Position numbers and translations under genes: made by a program
The notes under the pieces: generated by a model
What the model saw: the letters and a program-made list of their open reading frames with translations, nothing else
The model's database searches: none
What the model was told of the DNA's origin: nothing
In this document: in pieces, positions 52,888 through 62,635 of the stretch
Layout of the letters: each line of letters opens with the position of its first letter
How positions within the stretch are numbered: position 1 is the first letter of the stretch
Origin: Longivirga sp963711805
Lineage (GTDB): Bacteria; Actinomycetota; Actinomycetes; S36-B12; CAIYMF01
Length of the DNA stretch: 64,000 nucleotides
Direction of reading: 5' to 3'
Assembly: GCA_963711805.1 (NCBI GenBank)
Contig: CAVQFE010000010.1
Location: 558,001 to 622,000 of the forward strand

Positions 52888-55800
52888 ATGTCCTCAGCCG
52901 CCGTGGACCCCGCCCGGGTCGCCGCCCTCCGCCACGCCCTGTCCACCCGGGTCGTCGTCGCGGACGGCGCCATGGGCACGATGCTGCAGGCCCACGACCT
53001 GGCCCTCGACGACTTCCAGGGGCACGAGGGCTGCAACGAGGTCCTCAACGCCACCCGCCCCGACGTCGTCCGCGCGGTGCACGACGCCTACTTCGCCGTG
53101 GGCGTGGACGCCGTCGAGACGAACACGTTCGGGGCGAACCTCGCGAACCTCGGCGAGTACGGCATCGCGGACCGCATCGAGGAGCTCGCCGAGGCGGGGG
53201 CCCGGCACGCCCGCGAGGTCGCCGACGGGTACGCCACCGCCGACCGGCCGCGCTGGGTGCTCGGGTCCGTCGGTCCCGGCACGAAGCTGCCGACCTTCGG
53301 CCACGCGACGTACGCCGCGCTGCGCGACGCCTACGAGGCGCAGACGCGCGGCCTGGTCGCCGGCGGGGTCGACGCGGTCCTGGTCGAGACGGCGCAGGAC
53401 CTGCTGCAGGCCAAGTCGGCGGTGGTCGGCGCGAAGCGCGCGATGCGCGCCGCCGGCGTCGACCTGCCGGTCCTGGTCCAGGTCACCGTCGAGACCACCG
53501 GGACGATGCTCGTCGGCTCCGAGATCGGCGCCGCGCTCACCGCGCTCGAGCCGCTGGGCATCGACCTCATCGGCCTCAACTGCGCCACCGGCCCGGCCGA
53601 GATGAGCGAGCACCTGCGCCACCTCGCGCGGCACGCGCAGGTCGGCGTCTCGTGCATGCCCAACGCCGGCCTGCCGGTGCTGCAGGGCACCGGCGCGCAC
53701 TACCCGCTCACCGCGGAGCAGCTCGCCGACGCCCACGACATGTTCACCCGCGAGTACGGCCTCGGCCTCGTCGGCGGCTGCTGCGGCACGACGCCCGAGC
53801 ACCTGCGCCAGGTCGTGGAGCGGGTCGGCGGCCGGGAGATCGCCCCGCGGTCGCCGCGGCGCGAAGCCGGCGCGTCGAGCATCTACATGCACGTGCCGTT
53901 CCGCCAGGACACGGCGTACCTCTCCATCGGCGAGCGGACGAACGCGAACGGCTCCAAGGCGTTCCGCGACGCCATGCTCGAGGAGCGGTGGGACGACTGC
54001 GTCCGCATCGCCAAGGACCAGATCAAGGACGGCGCGCACCTGCTCGACGTCTGCGTCGACTACGTCGGACGCGACGGCGTCGCCGACGTCCGCGAGATCG
54101 TCGGCCGCTTCGCCACGGCATCGACCATCCCGCTGGTCATCGACTCCACCGAGCCGCCCGTCGTCGAGGCGGCGCTCGAGATGATCGGCGGCCGCGCCGT
54201 CGTCAACTCGGTGAACTACGAGGACGGCGACGGCCCGACCTCGCGCTTCCAGCGGATCATGCCGATCGTCAAGGAGCACGGCGCCGCCGTCGTCGCCCTC
54301 ACCATCGACGAGCAGGGCCAGGCCCGCACGGCCGAGTGGAAGGTGCGGATCGCCGACCGGCTCGTCCGCGACCTCGTCGACAACTGGGGCATGCGGGTCG
54401 AGGACATCCTCGTCGACTGCCTCACCTTCCCGATCGCGACGGGGCAGGAGGAGACGCGGCGCGACGCGCTGGAGACGATCGAGGCGATCCGCGAGCTCAA
54501 GCGGATCCATCCCGACGTCCAGACCACCCTCGGTGTCTCGAACGTCTCCTTCGGGCTCAACGCCGCGTCGCGCGTCGTGCTGAACTCCGTGTTCCTCCAC
54601 GAGTGCGTGGAGGCCGGTCTCGACTCGGCCATCGTGCACGCCTCGAAGATCGTGCCGATGTCGCGGATCCCGGACGAGCAGCGCGAGGCCGCGCTCGACA
54701 TGGTCTACGACCGTCGTCGGTACGACGACGCCGGGAACCTCGTGCACGACCCGCTCGGGCGGTTCCTCGAGCTGTTCGAGGGCGTCGACGCCGCGGACCT
54801 CGCGAAGGCCAGGGCGGACGAGCTGCTCACCCTCCCGCTCGAGGAGCGGCTGCGCCGGCGGATCGTCGACGGCGAGCGCAAGGGTCTCGAGGCGGACCTC
54901 GACGAGGCGCTGCTCGACCGCTCGGCGCTCGAGATCGTCAACGACACGCTCCTCGAGGGCATGAAGACGGTCGGCGAGCTGTTCGGGCGCGGCGAGATGC
55001 AGCTGCCCTTCGTGCTGCAGAGCGCCGAGGTCATGAAGACGGCGGTGGCGCACCTCGAGCCGCACATGGAGCGCAGCGGCGACGAGGGCAAGGGCACCAT
55101 CGTCCTCGCCACCGTGAAGGGCGACGTCCACGACATCGGCAAGAACCTGGTCGACATCATCCTGAGCAACAACGGCTACACGGTGGTCAACGTCGGGATC
55201 AAGGTGCCCGTCTCGGAGATCGTCGAGCGCGCCGACGAGGCCGACGCGGACGTGATCGGCATGAGCGGCCTGCTGGTCAAGAGCACGCTCGTCATGCGCG
55301 AGAACCTCGAGGAGCTCAACCTCCGCGGCGTCGCGCAGAAGTACCCCGTGCTGCTCGGCGGCGCGGCGCTGACCCGCGCGTTCGTCGAGCAGGACCTCGC
55401 CGAGGTCTACGACGGCACCGTGCGCTACGCCCGCGACGCGTTCGAGGGGCTGCGCCTCATGGACGCCGTCATGGGTGTCAAGCGCGGGGTGCCGGGCGCG
55501 GCGCTGCCCGAGCTGCGCGGCCGGCGGGTCACCTCGGCCACGGTGCGGCCCGACGAGACGTCGCCCGCGGACCTGCCGGCGCGGTCCGACGTCGCCGTCG
55601 ACACCCCAGTGCCCACCCCGCCGTTCTGGGGCTCGCGCGTCGTCCGGGGCCTCCAGCTCGCCGAGTACGCCGGCTACCTCGACGAGCGGGCCACCTTCCT
55701 CGGCCAGTGGGGGCTCAAGCCGGGCCGCGGAGAGGGCGGCGCGTCGTACGACGAGCTCGTCGAGACCGAGGGCCACCCGCGGCTGCGGATGTGGCTGGAC

Positions 55801-56418
55801 CGCATCCACACCGATGGGCTGCTCGAGGCGGCCGTCGTCTACGGCTACTTCCCGTGCCACTCCGACGGCGACGACCTCGTGATCCTGCACCACGAGGGCG
55901 ATCTCGCGGGTCAGGAGCGGGCCCGGCTGACCTTCCCCCGGCAGCGCCGCGACCGCCACCTCTGCCTCGCGGACTTCTTCCGCCCCAAGGAGTCGGGGGA
56001 GACCGACGTCATCGCCCTGCAGGTCGTGACCATGGGCGGCCGCGTCGCCCAGGCGACGGCCACGCTCTTCGCCGAGAACGCCTACCGCGACTACCTCGAG
56101 CTGCACGGCCTGTCCGTCCAGCTGACCGAGGCGCTCGCCGAGATGTGGCACGCACGGGTGCGCTCGGAGCTCGGCTTCGGCGCCGACGACGACGCCGACA
56201 TGGACACGCTCATCGGGAAGCAGGGCTACCGCGGGTCGCGCTACTCCTTCGGCTACCCGGCGTGCCCCGACGTCGAGCAGCAGGCGGTGCTCGTCGAGCT
56301 GCTGGACCCGGGCCGCATCGGCGTCGAGCTGTCCGAGGAGTTCCAGCTGCACCCCGAGCAGTCCACCTCGGCGCTGGTCGTGCACCACCCCGAGGCCAAG
56401 TACTTCAATGCGACCTGA
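52888..56418 (+). CDS. metH: Cobalamin-dependent methionine synthase
   Basis: Transfers the methyl group of methyltetrahydrofolate to homocysteine through methylcobalamin. The 1176-residue protein has all four modules: the homocysteine/zinc domain (about 1-320, Cys232 in GLNCATGP and Cys298-Cys299 in GGCCGTTPEHL), the pterin-binding domain (about 340-600, SIGERTNANGSKAFRDAM), the cobalamin cap and Rossmann domains (about 630-870, with the DxHxxG lower ligand His748 in VKGDVHDIGKNLVDIIL) and the SAM-dependent reactivation domain (to the end, RGSRYSFGYPACPDVEQQ). Length is normal. The stop overlaps the HAD gene. Confidence 0.97.
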   Translation: MSSAAVDPARVAALRHALSTRVVVADGAMGTMLQAHDLALDDFQGHEGCNEVLNATRPDVVRAVHDAYFAVGVDAVETNTFGANLANLGEYGIADRIEELAEAGARHAREVADGYATADRPRWVLGSVGPGTKLPTFGHATYAALRDAYEAQTRGLVAGGVDAVLVETAQDLLQAKSAVVGAKRAMRAAGVDLPVLVQVTVETTGTMLVGSEIGAALTALEPLGIDLIGLNCATGPAEMSEHLRHLARHAQVGVSCMPNAGLPVLQGTGAHYPLTAEQLADAHDMFTREYGLGLVGGCCGTTPEHLRQVVERVGGREIAPRSPRREAGASSIYMHVPFRQDTAYLSIGERTNANGSKAFRDAMLEERWDDCVRIAKDQIKDGAHLLDVCVDYVGRDGVADVREIVGRFATASTIPLVIDSTEPPVVEAALEMIGGRAVVNSVNYEDGDGPTSRFQRIMPIVKEHGAAVVALTIDEQGQARTAEWKVRIADRLVRDLVDNWGMRVEDILVDCLTFPIATGQEETRRDALETIEAIRELKRIHPDVQTTLGVSNVSFGLNAASRVVLNSVFLHECVEAGLDSAIVHASKIVPMSRIPDEQREAALDMVYDRRRYDDAGNLVHDPLGRFLELFEGVDAADLAKARADELLTLPLEERLRRRIVDGERKGLEADLDEALLDRSALEIVNDTLLEGMKTVGELFGRGEMQLPFVLQSAEVMKTAVAHLEPHMERSGDEGKGTIVLATVKGDVHDIGKNLVDIILSNNGYTVVNVGIKVPVSEIVERADEADADVIGMSGLLVKSTLVMRENLEELNLRGVAQKYPVLLGGAALTRAFVEQDLAEVYDGTVRYARDAFEGLRLMDAVMGVKRGVPGAALPELRGRRVTSATVRPDETSPADLPARSDVAVDTPVPTPPFWGSRVVRGLQLAEYAGYLDERATFLGQWGLKPGRGEGGASYDELVETEGHPRLRMWLDRIHTDGLLEAAVVYGYFPCHSDGDDLVILHHEGDLAGQERARLTFPRQRRDRHLCLADFFRPKESGETDVIALQVVTMGGRVAQATATLFAENAYRDYLELHGLSVQLTEALAEMWHARVRSELGFGADDDADMDTLIGKQGYRGSRYSFGYPACPDVEQQAVLVELLDPGRIGVELSEEFQLHPEQSTSALVVHHPEAKYFNAT

Positions 56419-57112
56419 GCCCGCCGCGCCACCGCTGCCGGCGGCGGTGCTCTTCGACATGGACGGCCTCCTCGTCGAGACCGAGGACCTCTGGTACGAC
56501 GCCGAGCTCGAGGTGATCGGTCACCTCGGCGGCGACTGGGGCCGGCACCACCAGGAGACCCTCGTCGGCGGCCCGCTCGAGAAGGCGGTCGAGCTGCTCG
56601 TGGCGCAGTCCGGCGGCGACCACGACCACGACGAGGTCATGGCGCTGCTGCTGGTGACGATGGAGCGGCAGCTGCGCACGCGACCGGTGCACTGGCGTCC
56701 GGGGGCGCAGCAGCTGCTCGGCGCGCTCGAGGACGCGGGGGTCCCGTGCGCGCTGGTGTCGGCCTCGTGGCGCTCGCTCGTCGACGCCGTCCACGACGCC
56801 GTGCTGCACGAGGTCGGGCACGACCTGTTCGCGACCACCGTCGCCGGCGACGAGGTCGAGCGCACCAAGCCGTTCCCCGACCCCTACCTGCTGGCGGCCG
56901 CGCGGATCGGGGTCCGGCCCGAGCACTGCGTGGTGCTCGAGGACTCGCACACCGGGTCGCGGGCGGGCCTGGCGTCCGGCGCCTACGTCGTGGCCGTCCC
57001 GTCCCTCGTCGACATCGAGCCCGAGCCCGGCCTGCGGGTCGTCGGCTCCCTCGAGCAGCTCACGCCCGAGCTGCTCGGCCGGTGGTCCCACGAGTGGAGC
57101 CCGCGGGACTGA
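56408..57112 (+). CDS. HAD-IA phosphatase (beta-phosphoglucomutase-like)
   Basis: A 234-residue HAD hydrolase with C1 cap. Motif I is VLFDMDGLLVETEDLW (about 14-29), motif II is CALVSASWRSL, the lysine is in ERTKPFPDPYLLAA, and motif IV is CVVLEDSHTGSRAGLASG. The start ATG 56408 lies inside the end of metH (11-nt overlap), so they are co-translated; this metH-HAD pair is widespread in actinobacteria. Substrate unknown: a sugar phosphate or nucleotide would be typical. Confidence 0.92.
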   Translation: MRPEPAAPPLPAAVLFDMDGLLVETEDLWYDAELEVIGHLGGDWGRHHQETLVGGPLEKAVELLVAQSGGDHDHDEVMALLLVTMERQLRTRPVHWRPGAQQLLGALEDAGVPCALVSASWRSLVDAVHDAVLHEVGHDLFATTVAGDEVERTKPFPDPYLLAAARIGVRPEHCVVLEDSHTGSRAGLASGAYVVAVPSLVDIEPEPGLRVVGSLEQLTPELLGRWSHEWSPRD

Positions 57113-57118
57113 CGCCGG

Positions 57119-59663
57119 TCAGTCCGTCGCGATGGCCCGCAGGACGTCGAGCCGGCTCGCCGTGAACGCGGGCCAGAGCGCGGCGAGGACTCCGCCGACG
57201 ACCGCAAGCGCGAGGAACCAGAGGATCTGCGCGGTGGGGATCGCCAGCACCGTGACGCCCTGGGGCTCGAGCACCTTCTGCAGCAGCGCGCCGTAGACGA
57301 GGCCGAGCGTGACCCCGAGGGCGACGCCGAACACCGAGATCAGCACCGCCTCGAGCACGACCATGCGCCTGACCTGGGGGCGGCTGGTGCCCACCGCGCG
57401 CAGGAGACCCACCTCGCGCCGCCGCTCGTGCACCGACAGCGCCAGCGTGTTGACGATGCCGACGAAGGCCACGATCACGGCGAGCGCGAGCAGCGCGTAG
57501 ATGAAACCGAAGACGCGGTCGAACTGGCCGTTGATCTGGTCCTTGATGCTCGCCTGGTCGAGGACCGTGACGCTCGGGAACGCCTTGAGTGCGTGGTCCA
57601 GCGACGCGCGCACCGCCGCGGGGTCGGCGCCGGGGGCGGTCTTGACGTAGACGGCGGTGTCGAGCTCGCGGGCGCCGATCGACATGAGCGTGGGCACGCT
57701 CGTGATCCAGCCGGAGTAGGCACCGGCCGCCTGGTACACGCCGGCGACGACGAGGGTGCCGGGACCGTTGACGAAGGTGCCGGTGACCGTCTGCCCGACG
57801 GAGACCTTGAGGTCCGCGGCCGTCTTGTCGTCGACCACGGCGCTCCCGAGGCCGAGCGCGCCCATCGAGCCCGAGACGAACGTGAGGTCGACGACCTGCG
57901 CGAACTTGTCCGGCTCCACCCCGGTCAGCACGTTCTGGTCCGAACCGACCTTGATCGGCACCTGGCGCACGTAGGTGACGACGGACGCGCCCGGAGTGGC
58001 CCGGATCGCGTCGTAGACCTGCGGGCTGAACGGCTGGAACTTCGCACCGAGCACGACGTAGTCGGCGCCGATGGTGCGGTCGACGACGTCGGCCACGGAC
58101 GCCTTCGTGGACGACGCGATGACGCCGATCGCCGTCATGAGCGCGAGCCCGATGGCCAGGGCGCTGGCGGTCGCGGCGGTGCGCCGCGGGTTGCGCCGTC
58201 CGTTCTCGCGGGCGAGGCGGCCGACCGCCGTCCCTGCGAACGGGGCGCCGAGCAGCCGGAGGACCGCGCGACCCAGGATCGGGGCGAGGGCGATGACGGC
58301 GATGAGGGCGCCGAGCGCGGACACGCCGACGAGCTGCGCCGCGCGGGTGGCGTCGTCCGGTGTCGAGAGTCCGGAACGCGCCGTCACGACGGCGAGCAGG
58401 AGCAGGACCGAGCCGAGGACGGTACGGACCAGCAGCGAGCGGGTGGGCAGGGTGATCTCGTCGCGCATCGCCGCGACCGGCGGGACGACGGCGGCCCGCC
58501 GCGCGGGGACGTAGGCCGAGACGAGCGTGACGAGGACGCCGACGACGAGGGAGACGACGATCGTCCGCGGCTCGATCACCAGCGGGGCGGAGGGGAGGTC
58601 GGCCCCGAACGCGGTGAGCAGCAGGCGCAGGCCGAGGGAGACGACCACCCCGCCGAGGACGCCCAGCGCGGCCGCGACGAGGCCGAGCACGAACGCCTCG
58701 GCGAGCACGGACCGGCGCACCTGCGCGCGGCTGGCTCCCACGGCGCGCAGCAGCGCGAGCTCGCGGGTGCGCTGCGCGACGAGCATCGAGAACGTGTTGA
58801 AGATGAGGAAGATCGCCACGAACAGGGCGATGAACGCGAACGTCAGCAGGAAGATGTTGATGAACTGGAACGCCGTCGCCAGCCGGTCGGCGATGTCCGC
58901 CGAGCGCTGGGCCCCGGTCTGGGTCTTCGTGCCTGTCGGCAGCACCGCCTGGATCCGTGCCGCCAGCGCCGTCTGGCTCGACGCCGGGGTCGGCCCGCAC
59001 GACGATCGACGTGACCCGCTGCGCCCCCTGGAGCAGGAGCTGCTGGGCGGTCGGCAGGTCGAAGACCGCCAGCGTCGCGCCGTCGCTGCCGCCGATGCCG
59101 CGCGTCACGATGCCGACGACGTGGGGCGTCGCCGGGCCGTCGGGAGTGTCGAGGCGCACCGTGCCGCCGACCCCGACGCCGGCCGCCTTCGCGGTCGAGT
59201 CGAGCAGCGCCACCTCGTCGGGCCCCGTGGGTGCTCTGCCGCTCGAGAGCGTGAGCGCGTTGATCGCCGGGTCGGGCACCCAGGTCGTGCCCCGGGCCGG
59301 TGGGCCGGCCTGGCCGACGACCTTCCCGTCCGTCCCGATGACGAGCGCGCCGTCGGCGGTGACCACGCCGTACGCCGCGGCCACCCCCTCGACGCGCGAG
59401 ACCTTCGCGACCAGCGATCCGGCGAGGGTGGACACCTGGTCGCCGGTCTGGCCGGCACCGGGCCCGTCGCCGCCGAGCGCCGACTGGGCGGTGATCGTGA
59501 CGTCGGCCTGGGGCGCGGTGAACAGCGCGTCGAACGAGCGCTTGAGCGAGTCGGTGAAGATGTAGGTCCCGGCGACGAAGGCGACGCCGACGACGACGGC
59601 CAGCAGGGTCAGCGACAGCCGCAGCTTGTGCTGGAGCAGGGAGCGCAGAGCGGCGCGCAGCAC
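57119..59663 (-). pseudogene. FtsX-like ABC exporter permease, one frameshift
   Basis: A MacB/FtsX-type permease of about 847 residues with two FtsX modules: the N-terminal helix HKLRLSLTLLAVVVGVAFVAGTYIF, a large extracytoplasmic domain, three helices (FIALFVAIFLIFNTFSM ... VAQRTRELALLRAVGASRAQVRR), then a second set ending in LSVHERRREVGLLRAVGTSRPQVRRMVVLEAVLISV. One extra base near 58983 separates the first about 225 residues from the rest. GTG 59663 lies 7 nt after the ATPase stop. Such transporters export lipoproteins, peptides or lipids; the cargo is unknown. Confidence 0.83.
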
Positions 59664-59670
59664 GGGAGCC

Positions 59671-60405
59671 TCAGCCCCGCTCGGTCTCGAACGCGCTCAT
59701 CCGCTCGAGCACGCGCGCCGCGGTCGGCTCGTGCATCTCGTCGACGATCCGCCCGTCGGCGAGGAACAGGACGCGGTCGGCGTAGCCCGCCGCTCCGGGG
59801 TCGTGGGTGACCATGACGATGGTCTGGCCGAACTCGTCGACGCTGCGCCGCAGGAACCCGAGCACCTCGGCGCCGGAACGGGAGTCGAGGTTGCCGGTCG
59901 GCTCGTCGGCGAACACGATCGTCGGCCGGCTCGCCAGGGCCCGGGCGCAGGCGACCCGCTGCTGCTGGCCGCCGGAGAGCTCGCTGGGCCGGTGCCCGAG
60001 CCGGTCGCGCAGCCCGATCGTGTCGATGACCGTGTCGAGCCACTGCTGGTCGGGCTTGCGGCCGGCGATGTCCAGCGGCAGCGTGATGTTCTCCAGCGCC
60101 GACAGCGTGGGGACGAGGTTGAACGCCTGGAACACGAAGCCCACGGCGTCCCGGCGCAGCCTCGTGAGGTTCTTGTCCGAGAGCGGCGAGAGCTCGACGT
60201 CGCCGATCCAGACCTGGCCGCTGGTCAGCGAGTCGAGCCCGGCGAGGCAGTGCATGAGCGTGCTCTTGCCCGAGCCCGAGGGGCCCATGATCGCGGTGAA
60301 GCGACCCGTCTCGATCTGCACGTCGACCGCGTCGAGGGCGGTCACGCGGGTGTCGCCGCTGCCGTAGATCTTGGACAGTGCGGCGGCACGGGCGGCGTAG
60401 GTCAC
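59671..60405 (-). CDS. ABC transporter ATPase of the FtsX-like exporter (MacB/LolD-type)
   Basis: A 244-residue ATPase: Walker A GPSGSGKST, Q-loop FVFQAFNLVPTLSALENI, signature LSGGQQQRVACARAL, Walker B IVFADEPTGNLD and H-loop IVMVTHDPGAAGYADRVLFLADG. The sequence FQAFNLVPTLSALENITLP is the LolD/MacB fingerprint. It forms an operon with the permease that follows by 7 nt. GTG 60405 is leaderless, with TAGCGT 6 nt upstream (60412-60417). Confidence 0.95.
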   Translation of the reverse strand: MTYAARAAALSKIYGSGDTRVTALDAVDVQIETGRFTAIMGPSGSGKSTLMHCLAGLDSLTSGQVWIGDVELSPLSDKNLTRLRRDAVGFVFQAFNLVPTLSALENITLPLDIAGRKPDQQWLDTVIDTIGLRDRLGHRPSELSGGQQQRVACARALASRPTIVFADEPTGNLDSRSGAEVLGFLRRSVDEFGQTIVMVTHDPGAAGYADRVLFLADGRIVDEMHEPTAARVLERMSAFETERG

Positions 60406-60411
60406 CGGGCC

Positions 60412-60417
60412 ACGCTA
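60412..60417 (-). promoter_or_regulatory. -10 hexamer of the FtsX-type exporter operon, leaderless type
   Basis: TAGCGT on the minus strand with a 6-nt spacer to GTG 60405. Confidence 0.55.
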
Positions 60418-60458
60418 GCCCGGGTCGGCCACCGCCACCCGCCGCGGTCCCGCCGCGG

Positions 60459-61349
60459 TCAGGCGGCGGGCTCGGTGCCGGGCAGCGGCGGCGGGGTGCC
60501 GCCGAACGCCGGGCAGCGGGACTTGTGGTCGCACCAGTCGCACAGGCGCGACGGGGACGGTCGCCAGTCGCCGGTCTCGTGGGCCCGCTGGATCGCCGCC
60601 CACAGCGCGACGACCTTCCGCTCCGTGGCCCGCAGGTCGGACTCGTCGGGCTCGTAGCGCAGCACGTGCTCGCTGCCCAGGTAGAGCAGCTGCAGCTGGC
60701 GGGGCAGCCGTCCCGTGGCGCGCCAGAGGACCAGGGCGTAGAAGCGCATCTGGAACAGCGCCTTCTGCTCGTAGCCCTCGCCGGGGGCCTTGCCGGTCTT
60801 GTAGTCCACGACGCGGGTCTCGCCCGCCGCGTTGCGGTCGAGCCGGTCGACGTAGCCGCGCAGCACCAGACCGTCGTCGAGCGTCGTCTCGACCCGCAGC
60901 TCGCGCTCCGCCGGGTCGAGGGTCGTCGGGTCCTCGAGCCGGAAGTAGCTCTCGAGGAGGGGTACGGCGGAGGCGAGCCACTCCTGGGCCTCGTCGGGGG
61001 AGTCGAACAGCTCGGTGGCGGCCGCGGCGTCCTCCTCCTGCACGAGGCCCCACGCCGCGGGGAGCATCGACGCCGCGCGCTCGACCGTGCGGTCCGCGGC
61101 GGGCAGGTCGAAGAGGTCCTCCAGCACGCGGTGCACGACCGTGCCCCGCACGGCCTCCCGGCTCGGCCGCTCCGGGATCCGGTCGACGACGCGGAAGCGG
61201 TAGAGCAGCGGGCAGGTCATGAAGTCGCCGGCCCGCGACGGCGACAGCGACGCGACCAGCCGCGGACCGGTCTCCCAGGCCTCGGCCGGATCTGCCACGC
61301 CTCCGGGGACCGGGTCGTCGGGCTGGGGGACGCTGGCGGCGTGCGGCAT
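60459..61349 (-). CDS. RecB-family PD-(D/E)XK nuclease with Fe-S-type cysteines
   Basis: A 296-residue stand-alone nuclease. LSPSRAGDFMTCPLLYRFRVVDRIP begins the domain, GTVVHRVLEDLFDLP is the QhxxH-like helix, LRGYVDRLDR and TRVVDYKTGKAP supply the catalytic Asp and D-x-K, and CDWCDHKSRCPAFGG adds three Cys to the earlier one (TCP), the four-cysteine Fe-S cage of AddB/Cas4-like nucleases. It probably resects or trims DNA ends; the actinobacterial family is conserved next to the M50 and trmI genes. ATG 61349 is leaderless (TAGGGT at 61356-61361). Confidence 0.93.
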   Translation of the reverse strand: MPHAASVPQPDDPVPGGVADPAEAWETGPRLVASLSPSRAGDFMTCPLLYRFRVVDRIPERPSREAVRGTVVHRVLEDLFDLPAADRTVERAASMLPAAWGLVQEEDAAAATELFDSPDEAQEWLASAVPLLESYFRLEDPTTLDPAERELRVETTLDDGLVLRGYVDRLDRNAAGETRVVDYKTGKAPGEGYEQKALFQMRFYALVLWRATGRLPRQLQLLYLGSEHVLRYEPDESDLRATERKVVALWAAIQRAHETGDWRPSPSRLCDWCDHKSRCPAFGGTPPPLPGTEPAA

Positions 61350-61355
61350 GGCCCG

Positions 61356-61361
61356 ACCCTA
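61356..61361 (-). promoter_or_regulatory. -10 hexamer of the RecB-like nuclease gene, leaderless type
   Basis: TAGGGT on the minus strand with a 6-nt spacer to ATG 61349; it lies back to back with the M50 promoter (61427-61432). Confidence 0.55.
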
Positions 61362-61426
61362 CGGCGCGGGTGCGACACCGGGCGTCCGTCCGGGGGCCGC
61401 GTCGCGGCCGGCCACCCCTGGACGCC

Positions 61427-61432
61427 TACTGT
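61427..61432 (+). promoter_or_regulatory. -10 hexamer of the M50 protease gene, leaderless type
   Basis: TACTGT with a 6-nt spacer to ATG 61439. Confidence 0.5.
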
Positions 61433-61438
61433 GAACCG

Positions 61439-62569
61439 ATGAGCGGCAGCGGCGGGCAGGAGCGGCGGACCGGTCTGTCCTTCCGGCTCGGGGCGATCCC
61501 GGTGCTCATGCCGTGGAGCAGCCTGGTCGGCATCGCGCTGATCGCGTTCCTGTGGCTCGGCACCTTCGACGTCGTGTCGACCTCCTCGACCGAGACGGCC
61601 GTGCTCGCGATCGCCTTCGCGGTCCTCTTCTACGCGACGATCCTCGGCCACGAGCTCGCGCACGCCTGGGTGGCCCGCCTCGTCGGGTACCCGGTCCACA
61701 GCATCACGCTGTGGGCGCTCGGCGGCTTCACGGCGTACGAGCGGCGTACGTCGTCCGCCCTCCGCGACGGGGTCATCGCGGCGTCGGGCCCGGTGACCTC
61801 GATCCTCATCGGCGTGCTCGCCAAGACGCTGGCCGACTCCGCGCTGGTGACCGACGTCCGCGTGGGTGCCCTGCTGTGGGCGCTCGGCGTGTCGAACGTC
61901 TACCTCGGGATCTTCAACGCCCTGCCGGGTCTCCCGCTGGACGGGGGCAACGTCCTCAAGTCGGTCGTGTGGGCGGTGACGGGTGACGAGCTCCGCGGGA
62001 CCGTCGTGGCCGCCTGGTCCGGGCGGGTGGTCGCCGTCCTCGTCTTCGTCGCGATCCTCTGGCCCGACCTCGGCGCCGGGCGCACGCCCGACATCACGAG
62101 CATCGTCCTCGGCGGCATGATCTCCGCGTACCTGTTCTCCGGCGCCAACCAGACCCTCACCAGCGCCCGCGTCTCGCGCCGGGTTCCAGGTCTCAGCGCC
62201 CGAGGGCTCGCGCAGCGCGCGGTCGTCGTGGGGCCCGACGTCCCGCTGGCCGAGGCGCTGCGCCAGGTCGAGGTCGCCCGCGCCGCCGGCATCATCGTGG
62301 TCGACGCCGCGGGTCGTCCCTCGGCGATCGCCCAGACGCAGGCGGTCTCCGCCGTCCCGCTGCAGCGCCGCCCGTGGGTCCCCGTGTCGTCGGTCTCCGC
62401 CGCGCTCGACCCGCGCGCGGAGCTGTCGGCCGCGCTGGCGGGGATGGACCTGCTCCAGGCGATGCAGTCGTTCCCGGCGGCGCACTACCTCGTCGTCGAG
62501 CCCGGCGGCGGCCTGGTCGGCGTGCTCGCGACCTCGGACGTCGAGGCCGCTCTGAGCGGCGCCGGCTGA
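61439..62569 (+). CDS. M50 site-2 protease with CBS domains (Rip3-like)
   Basis: A 376-residue intramembrane zinc protease. The zinc motif HELAH is at 71-75, and the third ligand Asp168 lies in LPLDGGNVL; about six membrane helices surround them. From about residue 245 two CBS modules follow (AQRAVVVGPDVPLAEALRQVEVARAAGIIVVDAAG and LLQAMQSFPAAHYLVVEPGGGLVGVLATSDV), which could sense adenosine nucleotides. Substrates of such proteins are membrane-bound anti-sigma factors or similar regulators; none is adjacent. Divergent from the nuclease gene. Confidence 0.92.
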   Translation: MSGSGGQERRTGLSFRLGAIPVLMPWSSLVGIALIAFLWLGTFDVVSTSSTETAVLAIAFAVLFYATILGHELAHAWVARLVGYPVHSITLWALGGFTAYERRTSSALRDGVIAASGPVTSILIGVLAKTLADSALVTDVRVGALLWALGVSNVYLGIFNALPGLPLDGGNVLKSVVWAVTGDELRGTVVAAWSGRVVAVLVFVAILWPDLGAGRTPDITSIVLGGMISAYLFSGANQTLTSARVSRRVPGLSARGLAQRAVVVGPDVPLAEALRQVEVARAAGIIVVDAAGRPSAIAQTQAVSAVPLQRRPWVPVSSVSAALDPRAELSAALAGMDLLQAMQSFPAAHYLVVEPGGGLVGVLATSDVEAALSGAG

Positions 62570-62621
62570 GTCGCGGGTCACCCCTCCCGGTCGCCGGCGC
62601 GGGGTACGTCGCGGCGGCCCC

Positions 62622-62627
62622 TATCCT
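62622..62627 (+). promoter_or_regulatory. -10 hexamer of trmI
   Basis: TATCCT with an 8-nt spacer to GTG 62636, so the leader is at most about two bases. Confidence 0.5.
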
Positions 62628-62635
62628 TGCCGACC

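Noticed and set aside
52894..56460. A 1188-codon open frame antisense to metH, and a 1576-codon plus-strand frame over 51786-56516
   Set aside because: Both are shadows of the very GC-rich metH coding sequence. Their translations are low-complexity Arg/Val/Leu/Asp-rich text with no family motifs, whereas the metH frame shows all four MetH modules.
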